64,000 nt of DNA from Geoglobus ahangari (lineage in GTDB: Archaea > Halobacteriota > Archaeoglobi > Archaeoglobales > Archaeoglobaceae). The notes beneath the pieces are model-generated. The model had not been told where the DNA came from and made no database searches. It saw only the letters and a program-made list of their open reading frames with translations. Made by a program: the position numbers and the translations under genes. Shown piece by piece: positions 51,338 through 62,892 of this stretch. The stretch's first letter is position 1. Each line of letters starts with the position of its first letter. The DNA lies in contig NZ_CP011267.1 of the NCBI RefSeq assembly GCF_001006045.1, positions 248,001-312,000 of the forward strand. The letters run 5' to 3'.

Positions 51338-53275
51338 TTACAACCACCCCGCCACAGATACAGCAACGAGTACCACCAGCACCGCGCTAACCACAATCTT
51401 GGCATACCTCTCGAGGCTTCCGTTCTGAATCACCCTGACACCGTACGACAGGGCCTCGAACAGTCCCGGTATGAACGTGTGGGTGAAGAAGTCAACCGCC
51501 CTGTTGAAGATGTCGACCACCCACGCAATCGCCCAGCCTATCTTGGGCACTATGTAGTCGTTGAGTGCCATCATGTAGAACCTGTCGTAGAGCACCTGTC
51601 CGACCTTGGACTCGTGCTCGGGCTTGATGAATCCTATAACGTAAGTCACGAGGACGAGCGTTCCCACCATGAACGACGTTGTAGCAAGCCCCGCGTGCAC
51701 GAACTCTCCAGCGTGCTCGTCAATTCCGAGCATTATTACCGCGAGCAGCACGAGCAGCATCGACACCATGAGGCTGTACGCCGTCTTCATTATCCCTCCG
51801 CCGTGCAGGTGGAGGTGAACGTGCCTGCCCTTCCAGAAGTTCAGGGCGAAGAACTTGGCGAGGAATGCCGAGTATATGGCCGAGATTGTCACGAGCATTA
51901 TCAGCGGCAGCGCGTTGACCTCGTGGATGAGCTCGTGCAGCACCTCGTCCATGGCAGACTTGACCCAGTAAGCCGTGAGGGGCGGAATTCCCGCGAGCAC
52001 CACTGTGGCGAAGAGAGTGACTATTGCCGTGACCTTCATCTTGTTGAATACCTCCCTGTCACCGCCAAGGAACCTGTCGTGGGTCTCGTGGATTATGTGG
52101 CCTGCGACGAGGAAGAGCGTCGCCTTGGCGAACGCGTGGGTTATGAGGTACCAGAACGCCACTATTATCGCGAACAGCCCCACCCACTTGCTTGCTGCTG
52201 CAGCAGCGAACATCAGGCCAAGGCTGGACATGGTCGAAGCGGCAAGCAGAACCTTCCTCTCCCTGCTCGCAAGGGCCACGAGAGCCCCGTAAAGGCTGCT
52301 CACAAGCCCGAGGAACAGGACGAAGAGGTAGATCACCTCGACACCGGGCAGGTGGATGTTCCAGGGCTGCACGTACCAGCTAAGCCTCATGAAGAGATAG
52401 GTTCCCGCGGCAACCATCGTCGCAGAGTGGAGGAGCGCGGAGACCGTGGTTGGACCGGTCATGGCCGTCATCAGCCACTCGCTGAAGGGGAGCTGGGCTG
52501 ACTTCGTGAAGGGGCCCATGAGGAACGCTATGAGCAGGATGATTGTGCCCACCGTCCCAATACTCTCGAAGAGCTGCTCCCAGTGGATCTGGGATATGTC
52601 GAGGGAGCCGGTGAGGGCGTAGATGGCCGCGACTGCCAGAAACATCGGCATGTCTCCAACCCTGATCGTCGAGATGGCTCTCCATCCGCCGGTGCTCGGG
52701 CTCCAGAACATCTTGAGCGGGCCAACAGTTCTGTTCAGAACACCGACGTAGCTGAGCTCGTCATCATCCCTGAACCAGTGGCCGATCAGGCCCCAAGAGG
52801 CTATTCCGAGGCCCTCCCAGCCAATGAGGAGCATGAAGAGGTTGTCGCTGTAAACGACAAGGAGCATCGAGGCGGTGAAGAGGTTGAAGAAGAACCAGTA
52901 CCAGCCAAGCCTGTAGTCCTCCTTCATGTACTCGAGGCCGTAGACTCCGATTATGAAGGCGATGAAGCCGGTCAGTGCTCCCATGTACTTGCTGAGGTAG
53001 TCAACGACGAATACGAAGTTTATCCCAAGCGTTGGGAGCCAGGGATAGACGTACCTACCCTCCTCAACGTTGAAGAGTATGAAGAGCGTTATGATGAAGG
53101 ACACGAACAGTCCGAAGACGCTGAGCATCGGCAGCTTCCTTGCGAACTCGTCCTGCCTCTGAGGCCAGATGTATGCTATCGGGAAGCTCGCGAGTATGGG
53201 TGTGAAGAACAGCGCGAGCCAGATGACTGGGTTGAGGTGAAGTTCCATAAGCTCGGGAATGGCTCCGGCTTCCAT
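51338..53275 (-). CDS. fqoL: FqoL, antiporter-like membrane subunit
   Basis: A 645-residue NuoL homologue, with the extra C-terminal lateral helix that braces the membrane arm. TKSAQLPFSEWLMTAMTGPTTVSALLHSATMVAAG is in the standard place, and ERKVLLAASTMSSLGLMF holds the conserved Lys region. A His-rich loop (RHVHLHLHGGG) is near residue 480. TAATG overlap with fqoM. Confidence 0.95.
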   Translation of the reverse strand: MEAGAIPELMELHLNPVIWLALFFTPILASFPIAYIWPQRQDEFARKLPMLSVFGLFVSFIITLFILFNVEEGRYVYPWLPTLGINFVFVVDYLSKYMGALTGFIAFIIGVYGLEYMKEDYRLGWYWFFFNLFTASMLLVVYSDNLFMLLIGWEGLGIASWGLIGHWFRDDDELSYVGVLNRTVGPLKMFWSPSTGGWRAISTIRVGDMPMFLAVAAIYALTGSLDISQIHWEQLFESIGTVGTIILLIAFLMGPFTKSAQLPFSEWLMTAMTGPTTVSALLHSATMVAAGTYLFMRLSWYVQPWNIHLPGVEVIYLFVLFLGLVSSLYGALVALASRERKVLLAASTMSSLGLMFAAAAASKWVGLFAIIVAFWYLITHAFAKATLFLVAGHIIHETHDRFLGGDREVFNKMKVTAIVTLFATVVLAGIPPLTAYWVKSAMDEVLHELIHEVNALPLIMLVTISAIYSAFLAKFFALNFWKGRHVHLHLHGGGIMKTAYSLMVSMLLVLLAVIMLGIDEHAGEFVHAGLATTSFMVGTLVLVTYVIGFIKPEHESKVGQVLYDRFYMMALNDYIVPKIGWAIAWVVDIFNRAVDFFTHTFIPGLFEALSYGVRVIQNGSLERYAKIVVSAVLVVLVAVSVAGWL

Positions 53276-54696
53276 TACAGCCCACCTCCTAAGAACGTCA
53301 CAACAGCATCAACAAACCACGTCGCCAGCGGTGGCAGTATGAAGAGTATCGAAAGCGCACCAATCACGTAGAGCGGTGTGTCGAGGAGCCTGCTCAGCTT
53401 GACCTTCTCGTAGTCCTTGACCTTGCCGTAGTAGATCCTCTTCATCGTGTAGAAGCTGTAAAGTCCGGAGATTATGAAGACGAACACAACGAGCAGTATA
53501 GCGTCAAGGCTGAGGCCAAAGGTGTCGACAAGCCCCTTCAGGATGAAGAACTCCCCGATCATGCCTATCGCGAGTATTCCGCTGAGGTTCATGAAGCCGA
53601 GCAGCGCGGCGTTTGCGATTGTGGGGATCTGCTCGTGCAGCCCACCCATCTTCTCCACATCTCTCAGGCCGTGGTATGCGGCTATGATCGCTCCCGCGCT
53701 CATGAACAAGATGGACTTACCGAAGGCGTGGGAGATGTACTGGATCACGACTCCGACTATTCCAGCCGTGCCGAGGGCGAAGGCTATGAGTATGTAGCCC
53801 ATCTGAGAAACTGTAGAGTATGCGAGGAGCTTCTTGTGGTCAGTCTGCTTGAAGACAGCAAAGCCTGCAACAACGCTCGTTAGAACACCGTACAGGAAAA
53901 TCTCCCACCTGTAGGCGAGAATGAAGCTCGGGTCTACCAGATACACCCTGATCAGGATGAAGGCCGCAAGACCGACGGTGAGGGGACTTAGCAGGGCACT
54001 AACAGGGGTTGGGGCTTCCGCGTGGGCCCAGGGCAGCCACACGTGCGGGCCAAGTCCCGGGAGCTTCACGATCATTCCGAGGAATATCAGGAGCCACGCG
54101 AGCATGCTCACGCTCGCTATTCCGTCGAGGGCCATGGTTCCGTTGTCGAAGCCCACCATCAGGAAGCCAACAAGGGCGAGAACACCCGCGATATTGGCCC
54201 ACACGAAGTAGAGCAGCGCGACCCAGACCCTGTTGCCGTAGCCGTAGTAGTAGATCAGAAGGAACGAGGCAATGAGGGAAATCTCGAAGAACACGTAGAT
54301 GAGCAGCAGGTTTCCGGCGTAAACCAGCCAGAGCATCGATGCCGCGTAGAGGTTGTAGAGGAACCAGTACTTCCTGAACTCCCTGTCGCTGTCGAGCTCC
54401 ATCTCCTCAAACCTGTGCTTCATGTAGGGGTATGAGTAGAGGGCAACCATCGCGGAGACGATTGCTATGGTGAAGCCAAAAGCGTGGCTTATCGTGTCGC
54501 CCAGCAAGTATATCTTGCCAACCGGCTCAAGGGCGTTGAATAGCAGAGCGGTGTAGTTCCTCTGAGCCACAAGATCGGCAAGAATGAAGACGAACGATGC
54601 CAGAAATGTGAGGGCTGACAGGTACGCGGCCCCCTTTCCCCTTATGAAAGGCGCTATTGCTATGGCGATTACCGGAATGAATATGGCCTCAATCAC
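53275..54696 (-). CDS. fqoM: FqoM, antiporter-like membrane subunit
   Basis: A 473-residue NuoM homologue. KLPGLGPHVWLPWAHAEAPTPVSALLSPLTVG and KQTDHKKLLAYSTVSQMGYI are canonical. Fourteen hydrophobic helices expected. GTG at 54696 overlaps the fqoK stop by four bases. Confidence 0.95.
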   Translation of the reverse strand: MIEAIFIPVIAIAIAPFIRGKGAAYLSALTFLASFVFILADLVAQRNYTALLFNALEPVGKIYLLGDTISHAFGFTIAIVSAMVALYSYPYMKHRFEEMELDSDREFRKYWFLYNLYAASMLWLVYAGNLLLIYVFFEISLIASFLLIYYYGYGNRVWVALLYFVWANIAGVLALVGFLMVGFDNGTMALDGIASVSMLAWLLIFLGMIVKLPGLGPHVWLPWAHAEAPTPVSALLSPLTVGLAAFILIRVYLVDPSFILAYRWEIFLYGVLTSVVAGFAVFKQTDHKKLLAYSTVSQMGYILIAFALGTAGIVGVVIQYISHAFGKSILFMSAGAIIAAYHGLRDVEKMGGLHEQIPTIANAALLGFMNLSGILAIGMIGEFFILKGLVDTFGLSLDAILLVVFVFIISGLYSFYTMKRIYYGKVKDYEKVKLSRLLDTPLYVIGALSILFILPPLATWFVDAVVTFLGGGL

Positions 54697-54992
54697 AGGG
54701 CATCCCCTCCTTTCGTTACCGTCTCAATGCTCGTTGACCTGAACTTCCTGTCGAGGAAGATTATGGCCGAGATTAGTATGAGCAGCTCTCCGGCACTGGT
54801 GAAGACGGTCAGAATCGCTATGGCATTACCCTCGGCCACCATGGCTGGATTCGTGAACAGGGGGACGAGGGAGAGGAAAACGGCCGAGAACATCAGCTCG
54901 AGGGAAATCAGCAGCCTTATCACGTCCTTTGCAGACGTGGCTATCAGGTACCCCACAACCAGCAGTGCAAGTGACGCTCCGGTCTCTATCAT
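54693..54992 (-). CDS. fqoK: FqoK, NuoK-like membrane subunit
   Basis: A 99-residue three-helix NuoK homologue with the conserved glutamates in RLLISLELMFSAVFL and FTSAGELLILIS, which lie on the proton path. Overlaps fqoJ by four bases. Confidence 0.93.
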   Translation of the reverse strand: MIETGASLALLVVGYLIATSAKDVIRLLISLELMFSAVFLSLVPLFTNPAMVAEGNAIAILTVFTSAGELLILISAIIFLDRKFRSTSIETVTKGGDAL

Positions 54993-55441
54993 GCGCTATC
55001 CCTCCTCAACATGCTTACGGCAGAAAGCATCAGCAGGGCGGTGAGGACGACGAGAAACGTGACGAGCACGAGGTAGTCTGAGAGAACCCTGTCAAAGGCG
55101 TCGCTGAACTCGCCGGCCATGAACGTGTTGAGGCCAACGGTCACCGCAAGCAGAACAGCAACGAGCTCTGCAACGATTAGCCACTTCTCGCTCACCTGCC
55201 TCGGCTCGATGAACCTGTACGTCGCTGCCAGTGCAACGGTGATTATGCCTATGGCGCCTATGAATATGAACGCTATCAGCACGAAGACTGAGTGGATCCC
55301 GTGAAGGGCGAAGATGCCTCCTACGCTGAGCATCACTGCCGACATGTATATCGCTGAGTAGAAATTATCTCTGGAAACCCACGCTCCTATTCCGAAAACT
55401 ATCGCAAGTATTGAGAGTAAAGCGACGACAACAACATCCAT
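54989..55441 (-). CDS. fqoJ: FqoJ, NuoJ-like membrane subunit
   Basis: A 150-residue NuoJ homologue with about four or five helices; FYSAIYMSAVMLSVGGIFALHGIHSVFVLIAFIFIGAIGIITV is typical of the pi-bulge helix region, and the usual C-terminal extra domain is missing. First gene of the operon; its promoter is at 55456-55471. Confidence 0.92.
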   Translation of the reverse strand: MDVVVVALLSILAIVFGIGAWVSRDNFYSAIYMSAVMLSVGGIFALHGIHSVFVLIAFIFIGAIGIITVALAATYRFIEPRQVSEKWLIVAELVAVLLAVTVGLNTFMAGEFSDAFDRVLSDYLVLVTFLVVLTALLMLSAVSMLRRDSA

Positions 55442-55455
55442 ACCTGCGGACTAAA

Positions 55456-55471
55456 ATTAATGATTAATAAG
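55456..55471 (-). promoter_or_regulatory. fqo operon promoter with palindrome
   Basis: ATTAAT-G-ATTAAT at 55456-55468 is centred 21 bases before the fqoJ ATG, overlapping CTTATTAAT (minus strand) as likely TATA box. The core TTAATGATTAA is shared with the MFS operon promoter at 41484-41494 and stands at almost the same distance from the start codon. Confidence 0.55.
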
Positions 55472-55537
55472 CTTTGCTAAATTTATCGAATAATTTTATT
55501 GTTACTAAAAATCATGATAATTCGAAAAAATTTCGGG

Positions 55538-56698
55538 CTACCGAACCACCTCTCCGCCCCTTGGCCTGTAGATGCACCTCGGCTCTGCGGCGAGATAGTC
55601 ACCTGTCATCGCGTAGGCCCTCGCCCTGCTCCCACCGCAGATGTAGCGGAACTCGCACCTGCCGCACTTCCCCTTAAGCATGTCCGGATTTTTGAGCTCG
55701 GTAAAGACCCTGGAGTTCATGTATATCTCCTTGAGAGTGGTTTCCCTGACGTTTCCTGCGATGATCGGGAGAAAGCCGCTGGGGTAAACCTCGCCGATGT
55801 GGCTTATGAAGAACATTCCCCTCCCATCCGTTATCCCCATCATCCTGCGTATCCCGTCCCTCGCCACGCTCCTCCCATGTGCGCCAGCAACAATCTCCTT
55901 CGATTCTCCCTGAGGGAGGTTCTCAAGCTCCTTCATCAGCTCATGGTAGAGCTCGCCATGCCCTAAGTCATACTCTCCCCTGTCCCTCATGTACTCGACC
56001 CTTCTGAGGTGGGTTGCCGCGGAGCTCTTCACGTTCAGCGGTGTTTTTCTTGATACATCATACAGCCAGTTCAGCACGTCCTCAAACTCCTGTGCGGTGG
56101 GCATGTACTCCGCCTTCGCCCTTCCGGTGGGAACGACGAAGAAGACGTCCCAGAGGGCCACTTCGTTTTCTATTCCTATCCTCGCTATGTTGGGCAAATC
56201 CTTGATGTTGAATGTGGTCACGGTCGTGTTTATCTGGCGGGAGATGTCAAGCTCCCTCGCGGTCTCGATGATCTCAAGACTCGTCTCGAACGTGCCCGTA
56301 ACTCCCCTGAAGTGGTCGTGGATCTCGGGCGTGCTCCCATCCAGACTTATGGCTATCCTCGAAATGCCCGCGTCCTTTAGCCTCTCAAGCCTCTCCCTCG
56401 TGGCGAGCTTGGTTCCGCTGAACGCTATAGCAGCCCTTATCCCCTTGCTTGTGGCGTACTCGACGATGTCGAAGACATCCTCCCTCATCAGAGGGTCTCC
56501 ACCCGTGAAGACGATGAGCGGATATGGCTGCCCGAACTCCGTGATCTGATCAACAACGCCAAACGCCTCCTCTGTCGTCAGCTCGTCAGGATGCCTCTTC
56601 CTTATCGCCTTCGCCCTGCAGTGCTTGCAGGCGAGCATGCACGCTCTCGTCAGCTCCCAGAATATTATGAAGGGCTTCTTCGTGATGTCGTAGAACAT
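55538..56698 (-). CDS. Radical SAM/SPASM protein (TIGR04053/AhbC-AhbD-like)
   Basis: A 386-residue radical SAM enzyme. The SAM cluster motif is CMLACKHC (residues about 19-26), GGDPLMRED follows, and the C-terminal SPASM-type part has CGRCEFRYICGGSRARAYAMTGDYLAAEPRC. This architecture is shared by heme-d1/alternative heme enzymes (NirJ, AhbC, AhbD) and by the TIGR04053 group. A heme-biosynthetic step would fit the cytochrome and oxidase-like genes here, but the exact member is not settled. It follows an M20 peptidase gene by nine bases. Confidence 0.8.
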   Translation of the reverse strand: MFYDITKKPFIIFWELTRACMLACKHCRAKAIRKRHPDELTTEEAFGVVDQITEFGQPYPLIVFTGGDPLMREDVFDIVEYATSKGIRAAIAFSGTKLATRERLERLKDAGISRIAISLDGSTPEIHDHFRGVTGTFETSLEIIETARELDISRQINTTVTTFNIKDLPNIARIGIENEVALWDVFFVVPTGRAKAEYMPTAQEFEDVLNWLYDVSRKTPLNVKSSAATHLRRVEYMRDRGEYDLGHGELYHELMKELENLPQGESKEIVAGAHGRSVARDGIRRMMGITDGRGMFFISHIGEVYPSGFLPIIAGNVRETTLKEIYMNSRVFTELKNPDMLKGKCGRCEFRYICGGSRARAYAMTGDYLAAEPRCIYRPRGGEVVR

Positions 56699-56707
56699 GC
56701 AACCACC

Positions 56708-57919
56708 TCAGAGGTCGTGGGCGAGGAGGGCAAACACCTTGGCATCCTCGATTATGTTGGACACCTTAGCGTACTCGTTCGGCTCATGAGCCTTACCATC
56801 GAGGGTGCTCCACACCGCAGTCTCGAATCCGGCCTTCCTGAAAAAGGAGGCACAGGTGTTGCCACCAATGCCTATCAGCTTGGCATCGATGTTCCTCGCA
56901 ACCTTCAGCGCCTTCTTCAGCCTCACCACGATCTCGCTGTTTTCGGGCGTGGGCGGGCTGCTCTCGTTCTGGACAACCTCGAGCCTGCACGGGTATCCGT
57001 CCTCTTCTTCCTTCCTCCTGAGGAAGTCCCTCACAAGCCCGATAACTTCCTCGTTGGAGTACTGGGGCAGAACCCTGCAGTCCAGGTAGCTCACATCGAG
57101 CCCGGGGATCGTGTTTGGGTTGTCCACGTTCTTCTCCCTCTTGGTGGGCTCGAAGGTTGAGTAGGGTGGCTCGAAAAGGTCGTTCCTCGCGTTAAACCTC
57201 TCGTGGAGCATTTTGTCGAGCTCGAGGACAATCTTCATCGCCCTCCTGCTGGCGTTGAAGAACATGTCGGGTCTCGAAGCATGCCCCTGCTTTCCGTGGA
57301 TCTCGAGCTTAAGCCAGAGGATGTTCTTCTCAGCAACCTCGATCAGGCTGCCATCCGGACTGCCTGTGTCGGGAACAAGGAAGAGGTCTCCTTCTTTAAA
57401 GATTCCCTGCTGAAGGAGGTGCCTGATCCCGTACCTGCTGCCGGTCTCCTCGTCGGAGACGAACACAATCCCGAACGTCAGCTCGGGCCTGTGCTCGGCA
57501 AGAAACATCCCTGCCAGTATTGTGGAGACTATCGCCTGACCGTTGTCTTCAGCTCCCCTGCCGTAAACCCTGTCCCCCTCAATGCGAGGTGTGAACGGGT
57601 CGCTCTCCCAGAGACTCAGATCCCCCTCTGGCACGACATCCATGTGGCTCACGACCCACAGGGTTCTCCTGCTCCTCCCGTTGATCCTCGCCACGATGTT
57701 TGGCCTGAGGCCGTTCTTCGCCCTCTCATCTTCAGCGTCATACCTCTCAACGCTGTCGGCAAAATCGAGGAGGGACTGGATGTACTCGGCCTTGTCCCAC
57801 TCACCCTCCCCACCGTTCTCGGGGGAGAGAGCCCTGATCTCTATGAGCCTCGAGAGATACTCGACGGCTCTGTCGCGGTAGCCGTCTATCTCCCCGAGCC
57901 TCTCGAGTATGTCAGCCAT
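56708..57919 (-). CDS. M20-family metallopeptidase / deacylase
   Basis: A 403-residue M20 enzyme (ArgE/DapE/dipeptidase type). Metal ligands: WVVSHMDVVPEGD (His, then catalytic Asp), GRGAEDNGQAIV (Asp), FVSDEETGSRYG (catalytic and binding Glu), LVPDTGSPDG (Asp) and a late His in KAHEPNEY. The dimerisation domain is between about 190 and 310. The substrate could be an N-acyl amino acid or dipeptide. Its start overlaps the end of the regulator gene by eight bases. Confidence 0.88.
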   Translation of the reverse strand: MADILERLGEIDGYRDRAVEYLSRLIEIRALSPENGGEGEWDKAEYIQSLLDFADSVERYDAEDERAKNGLRPNIVARINGRSRRTLWVVSHMDVVPEGDLSLWESDPFTPRIEGDRVYGRGAEDNGQAIVSTILAGMFLAEHRPELTFGIVFVSDEETGSRYGIRHLLQQGIFKEGDLFLVPDTGSPDGSLIEVAEKNILWLKLEIHGKQGHASRPDMFFNASRRAMKIVLELDKMLHERFNARNDLFEPPYSTFEPTKREKNVDNPNTIPGLDVSYLDCRVLPQYSNEEVIGLVRDFLRRKEEEDGYPCRLEVVQNESSPPTPENSEIVVRLKKALKVARNIDAKLIGIGGNTCASFFRKAGFETAVWSTLDGKAHEPNEYAKVSNIIEDAKVFALLAHDL

Positions 57920-58379
57920 TCAGAATCTCCTCTACCTGTGCCCGCAAGTGCCTTATCTTCTCCATGGCCTCGGAGTCCCGGGTCTCGATTCTCTCAAGCT
58001 CGGCCTTCACAGGCAAGAGCATCTTCAGCACGTCCTCACCGCGCTGGCCGTTGAGCCCGTGAATCGCGCTTTCAAGCATCTTAACCTTCTTTCTTACAAC
58101 AAAGTCCCTGCTGAGAAGCTTCTTGAGCTCTATGAGGAGTTCCGCCACCCTCTTGCCCTCTTCCGTCAGCCTCACCTTTCGTATTCTTCCCTCAAACTCG
58201 CTCTCGATCAGGGCATTCTCCTCAAAAACGCCGAGAACCTTGGATATGTAGCTGTAAGGAGAACCGACCTCACGGGAGATGCTCAGGGGATAAGCATAAT
58301 CTCCGTTTTTCTCCGCCTCATATATCTTGACGAGAACCTCAACCGCCTTTTCGTGCAGGAACAACTTCTCCATGCTCAT
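57912..58379 (-). CDS. MarR/PadR-like winged-helix protein
   Basis: A 155-residue regulator with a winged helix in residues about 15-85: SISREVGSPYSYISKVLGVFEENALI is the helix-turn-helix, then VRLTEEGKRVAELL the wing end, followed by a helical coiled-coil-like C-terminus. The ATG at 58379 (MSMEKLFLHEKA) is used. First gene ahead of the M20 peptidase and radical SAM genes, which it may regulate. Confidence 0.75.
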   Translation of the reverse strand: MSMEKLFLHEKAVEVLVKIYEAEKNGDYAYPLSISREVGSPYSYISKVLGVFEENALIESEFEGRIRKVRLTEEGKRVAELLIELKKLLSRDFVVRKKVKMLESAIHGLNGQRGEDVLKMLLPVKAELERIETRDSEAMEKIRHLRAQVEEILNG

Positions 58380-58453
58380 TTTTCTCCCCCCGCTACGTTC
58401 CGGATGCATTGAATTTATATTTTATGCTGGGAAATATCCGATGACTGTGAAGA

Positions 58454-58585
58454 TCAGGACTGAAGGGAAATCAGGGCGAACACGAAGACTGAAACAAGGA
58501 TGGATATGGCAAAGAGGACGTCGAACTCATCCATGGTCTCGTCGTAATCAGCGTAATCGGTCTCCTGCTCGAATCCTAAGACCAT
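58454..58585 (-). CDS. Small single-helix membrane protein
   Basis: A 43-residue open frame starting at ATG 58585 with an acidic soluble part (EQETDYADYDETMDEFD) and one hydrophobic helix FDVLFAISILVSVFVFALISL. A TATA-like GTATTTATTG at 58607-58616 lies about 26 bases upstream, as for a leaderless gene. It is shorter than usual annotation cut-offs. Function unknown. Confidence 0.5.
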   Translation of the reverse strand: MVLGFEQETDYADYDETMDEFDVLFAISILVSVFVFALISLQS

Positions 58586-58672
58586 GCTTAGAGAGTGACA
58601 GCATAACAATAAATACCTTTTCCCCATAATAATGGCCAAGCCCTGCCCCAAAACGTTTTTAGATTTTACGAA

Positions 58673-59446
58673 ATGACCAAAAAGTTTATGTTGGGTCTGA
58701 TAAATGCTGGAACGATGCTCGAACTATATCTCGCCATGCTTCTGGCGTTCCTGACCCTCTACAACACGACAATGCTGAATTCAGCCGGAAACAGGAAGAA
58801 AGTGGTCGAGCATGAGCTGAACAGATACGCGATGAGGATACTCATCTCCTTTATCGTGATAACCGTAATCTACCTTATCCTCTCAGTCTTTGAGACCATA
58901 AACCTCGCGCTTTACCTCAGCGGGGGCGGAATGATTACGATGAAGGCATTTGAGGTGATCAACATCCTCTACCTCTTTCCAGCACTGCTCTCCACCTACA
59001 TCCTCTTTGCGAGCCACAAGCACTTCAAGATGCTCGTTCCCCAGATCAACCTGCCAAACCTGCTCCTCGTTCAGGGACTTGCAGTCTTCTGGATGTACCT
59101 GAACGTGCTCAGAAGCGAGTTCACAGTTCTGGCAACGCACATCTCCATCGCGCTCAGCGGAGTGTTCGTTGTGTCCATCTTCCTCGCCCTCTACCTCCTC
59201 TACCTCCAGCTAAACTACCTCGGGCTCCTGAAGAGGGGGCACCTTCTGGAGAACATAGACTTCTACCCCTTCATCTTCAAGCTTAACCTTGCCCTCACGC
59301 TCTTTGGCTTCGCCATGCTCTCCAAGGTGACTCAGGGGTGCATAATAGTCATCTGCAACATAATGCTCGCCGGACACGCGATACTCATGAACCACACGCT
59401 CTCCGAGCTCGGAAGAGCGATAAAAAGGAATATCGGGATGAAATGA
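58673..59446 (+). CDS. Hypothetical multi-pass membrane protein
   Basis: A 257-residue protein with about seven hydrophobic segments, one near each of residues 10-32, 52-74, 90-112, 126-146, 152-176, 200-218 and 222-240; the N- and C-termini are positively charged. I recognise no family. An ATG at 58715 is an alternative start because AAAAGTTTATG at 58679-58689 could be the TATA box. It is flanked by genes on the opposite strand. Confidence 0.6.
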   Translation: MTKKFMLGLINAGTMLELYLAMLLAFLTLYNTTMLNSAGNRKKVVEHELNRYAMRILISFIVITVIYLILSVFETINLALYLSGGGMITMKAFEVINILYLFPALLSTYILFASHKHFKMLVPQINLPNLLLVQGLAVFWMYLNVLRSEFTVLATHISIALSGVFVVSIFLALYLLYLQLNYLGLLKRGHLLENIDFYPFIFKLNLALTLFGFAMLSKVTQGCIIVICNIMLAGHAILMNHTLSELGRAIKRNIGMK

Positions 59447-60586
59447 TCACAGAATTCTGTTCAGAACGGGCATCAGAATGCCCGCCAGCATCACCTTCGC
59501 CGGCACCCTCGAGCGGAGGATTGCTGCCATATCCCTTTTCGAGACGAGTTTGAAGTACCTGATGACTCTCTCATCACTCTCGGCCATTCTGTCCCAGAGC
59601 CTCTTGATGTAGTACCCGCTTTCCATGGCGCTGAGCATGACCCTCCTCCACCTGAAGTCGTAGCTCTCGAGGGGCAGGCCCTCCCTGAGGTGCTGGGAGA
59701 TCACCTCTCCGGCAATCTTTCCTGCGACCATTGACGTTGGTATGCCCGCACCGACGTGGCTTATGACCATGCTCGCCGAATCTCCCACGAACAGCACGTT
59801 CCCGTGGACTGTTCTGTCGAGGGGTCTGTCGACCGGCACTACTGCACCAATTTTGCTAATTACCCTCGCCTTCCTCAGCATCTCGCTGCTGTGGGGCCAC
59901 TCCTTCACGAACCTGTCCAGCGCTTTGTGTATGGTATCTCCCTTCTCAGCAAACTCCGGCCTGAAGCCGACGCCCACGTTGGCTATACCATTACCCTTAG
60001 GGATTATCCACGCATACCCGCCCGCGCATATCTTCTTCCCCACATACATGTAAATCGTGTCTTCATCGCCCTCAAAGCCCTCCATCACGTACTGCTTTGC
60101 AGGAGACACCTCGAATCCCCCAACCCCCATCCTCCTCCTTATGACCGAGTTCGCGCCATCGCTCGCGACGATCACCTTCCCATTAACTCTCTTGTCCCCA
60201 ACGACCACGCCGTCGCGATAGTCGAACCTCTCCCCAAGCATGAGCTCCTTCCCCGACTCCTCGGCGATGGTCTGAATCATCCTCGCCCTGTCAAGAACGA
60301 GCATGTCGAACTCCACGTCTATGCTCTTCCCGTTTGGGAGCACGAACTCGAACCTCTTGGTTCTGTTGACCGCAAACCTTTCAGGAATCTCGAATATCGA
60401 GTAATCGTCAAGCTCGGGGAGCAGGATCTCCATCTCCTTTTTTGAAGGGACTATCTCTCCGCACTCAACAGGATAGCCGAGCCTCTCCCTCTTGTCGATG
60501 CCAACAGCCCTCACTTCATCTGAGAGGTGATACAGGGTGAACGCACCGGCGATGCCGACTCCAGCAACCACAACGTCATAGTCCAT
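59447..60586 (-). CDS. Geranylgeranyl-reductase-family flavoprotein (second copy)
   Basis: A 379-residue FAD protein. GVGIAGAFTLYHL is the dinucleotide fold; ECGEIVPSKKEMEILLPEL, VASDGANSVIRRRMG, CAGGYAWIIPKG and FVGDSASMVISHVGAGIPTSM are the family motifs. The YxWxxPK motif marks it as a geranylgeranyl-reductase family member, and the sequence differs clearly from that at 8735-9907, so it probably acts on another isoprenoid, such as a quinone side chain or polyprenol. No ferredoxin gene is adjacent. Confidence 0.82.
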   Translation of the reverse strand: MDYDVVVAGVGIAGAFTLYHLSDEVRAVGIDKRERLGYPVECGEIVPSKKEMEILLPELDDYSIFEIPERFAVNRTKRFEFVLPNGKSIDVEFDMLVLDRARMIQTIAEESGKELMLGERFDYRDGVVVGDKRVNGKVIVASDGANSVIRRRMGVGGFEVSPAKQYVMEGFEGDEDTIYMYVGKKICAGGYAWIIPKGNGIANVGVGFRPEFAEKGDTIHKALDRFVKEWPHSSEMLRKARVISKIGAVVPVDRPLDRTVHGNVLFVGDSASMVISHVGAGIPTSMVAGKIAGEVISQHLREGLPLESYDFRWRRVMLSAMESGYYIKRLWDRMAESDERVIRYFKLVSKRDMAAILRSRVPAKVMLAGILMPVLNRIL

Positions 60587-60634
60587 GGGACTGGCTGGAG
60601 AGAAAGGTTTTTAATTTTTCGTCAGACTCTGTGC

Positions 60635-60925
60635 GTGGAATGGCAGGGAACTCTGAGAAGAATTCTTGAGGTAAAGCCCGCTCTGAGGGTCATAATGAGG
60701 GAGAGGTGTGTCGAGAGGGGCGACTGTCTCGTCATAATGGACGGCCCTCTTGAGATAGAGATAGGCAGCAGGGACGTCAGGTTCGTGGTTGAAGGTGAGC
60801 TCGCAGGACTGCTCTCCGAATCCGGGCTTGAGGTTTTCGATGAGGATGCGAGGGAGGAGATCGAGTACTGGTGCGTCGCACTAACCTCTCCCGGCTTCAA
60901 GAGGTTTACGATCAAGAGGAAGTAG
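60635..60925 (+). CDS. Hypothetical 96-residue protein
   Basis: A short open frame starting at GTG 60635. Composition is mixed alpha/beta: VIMRERCVERGDCLVIMDGPLEIEI with three cysteines in all. It has no recognised family. A TATA-like GGTTTTTAAT (60606-60615) is about 24 bases upstream. It is followed after 12 bases by the SepCysS gene, so the two may be one operon and it might have a role in tRNA or sulfur metabolism, but that is only positional. Confidence 0.55.
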   Translation: MEWQGTLRRILEVKPALRVIMRERCVERGDCLVIMDGPLEIEIGSRDVRFVVEGELAGLLSESGLEVFDEDAREEIEYWCVALTSPGFKRFTIKRK

Positions 60926-60934
60926 AGGTGATAG

Positions 60935-62793
<1,859 letters not shown>

Positions 62794-62892
62794 CCCCTCA
62801 TCATGAAAGTAATGATACCTCACCCCATTATGATAATCAAGTATATAAAATTAACCTGAAAACTTAAAAAACATCAAAACCACTTACGAACC

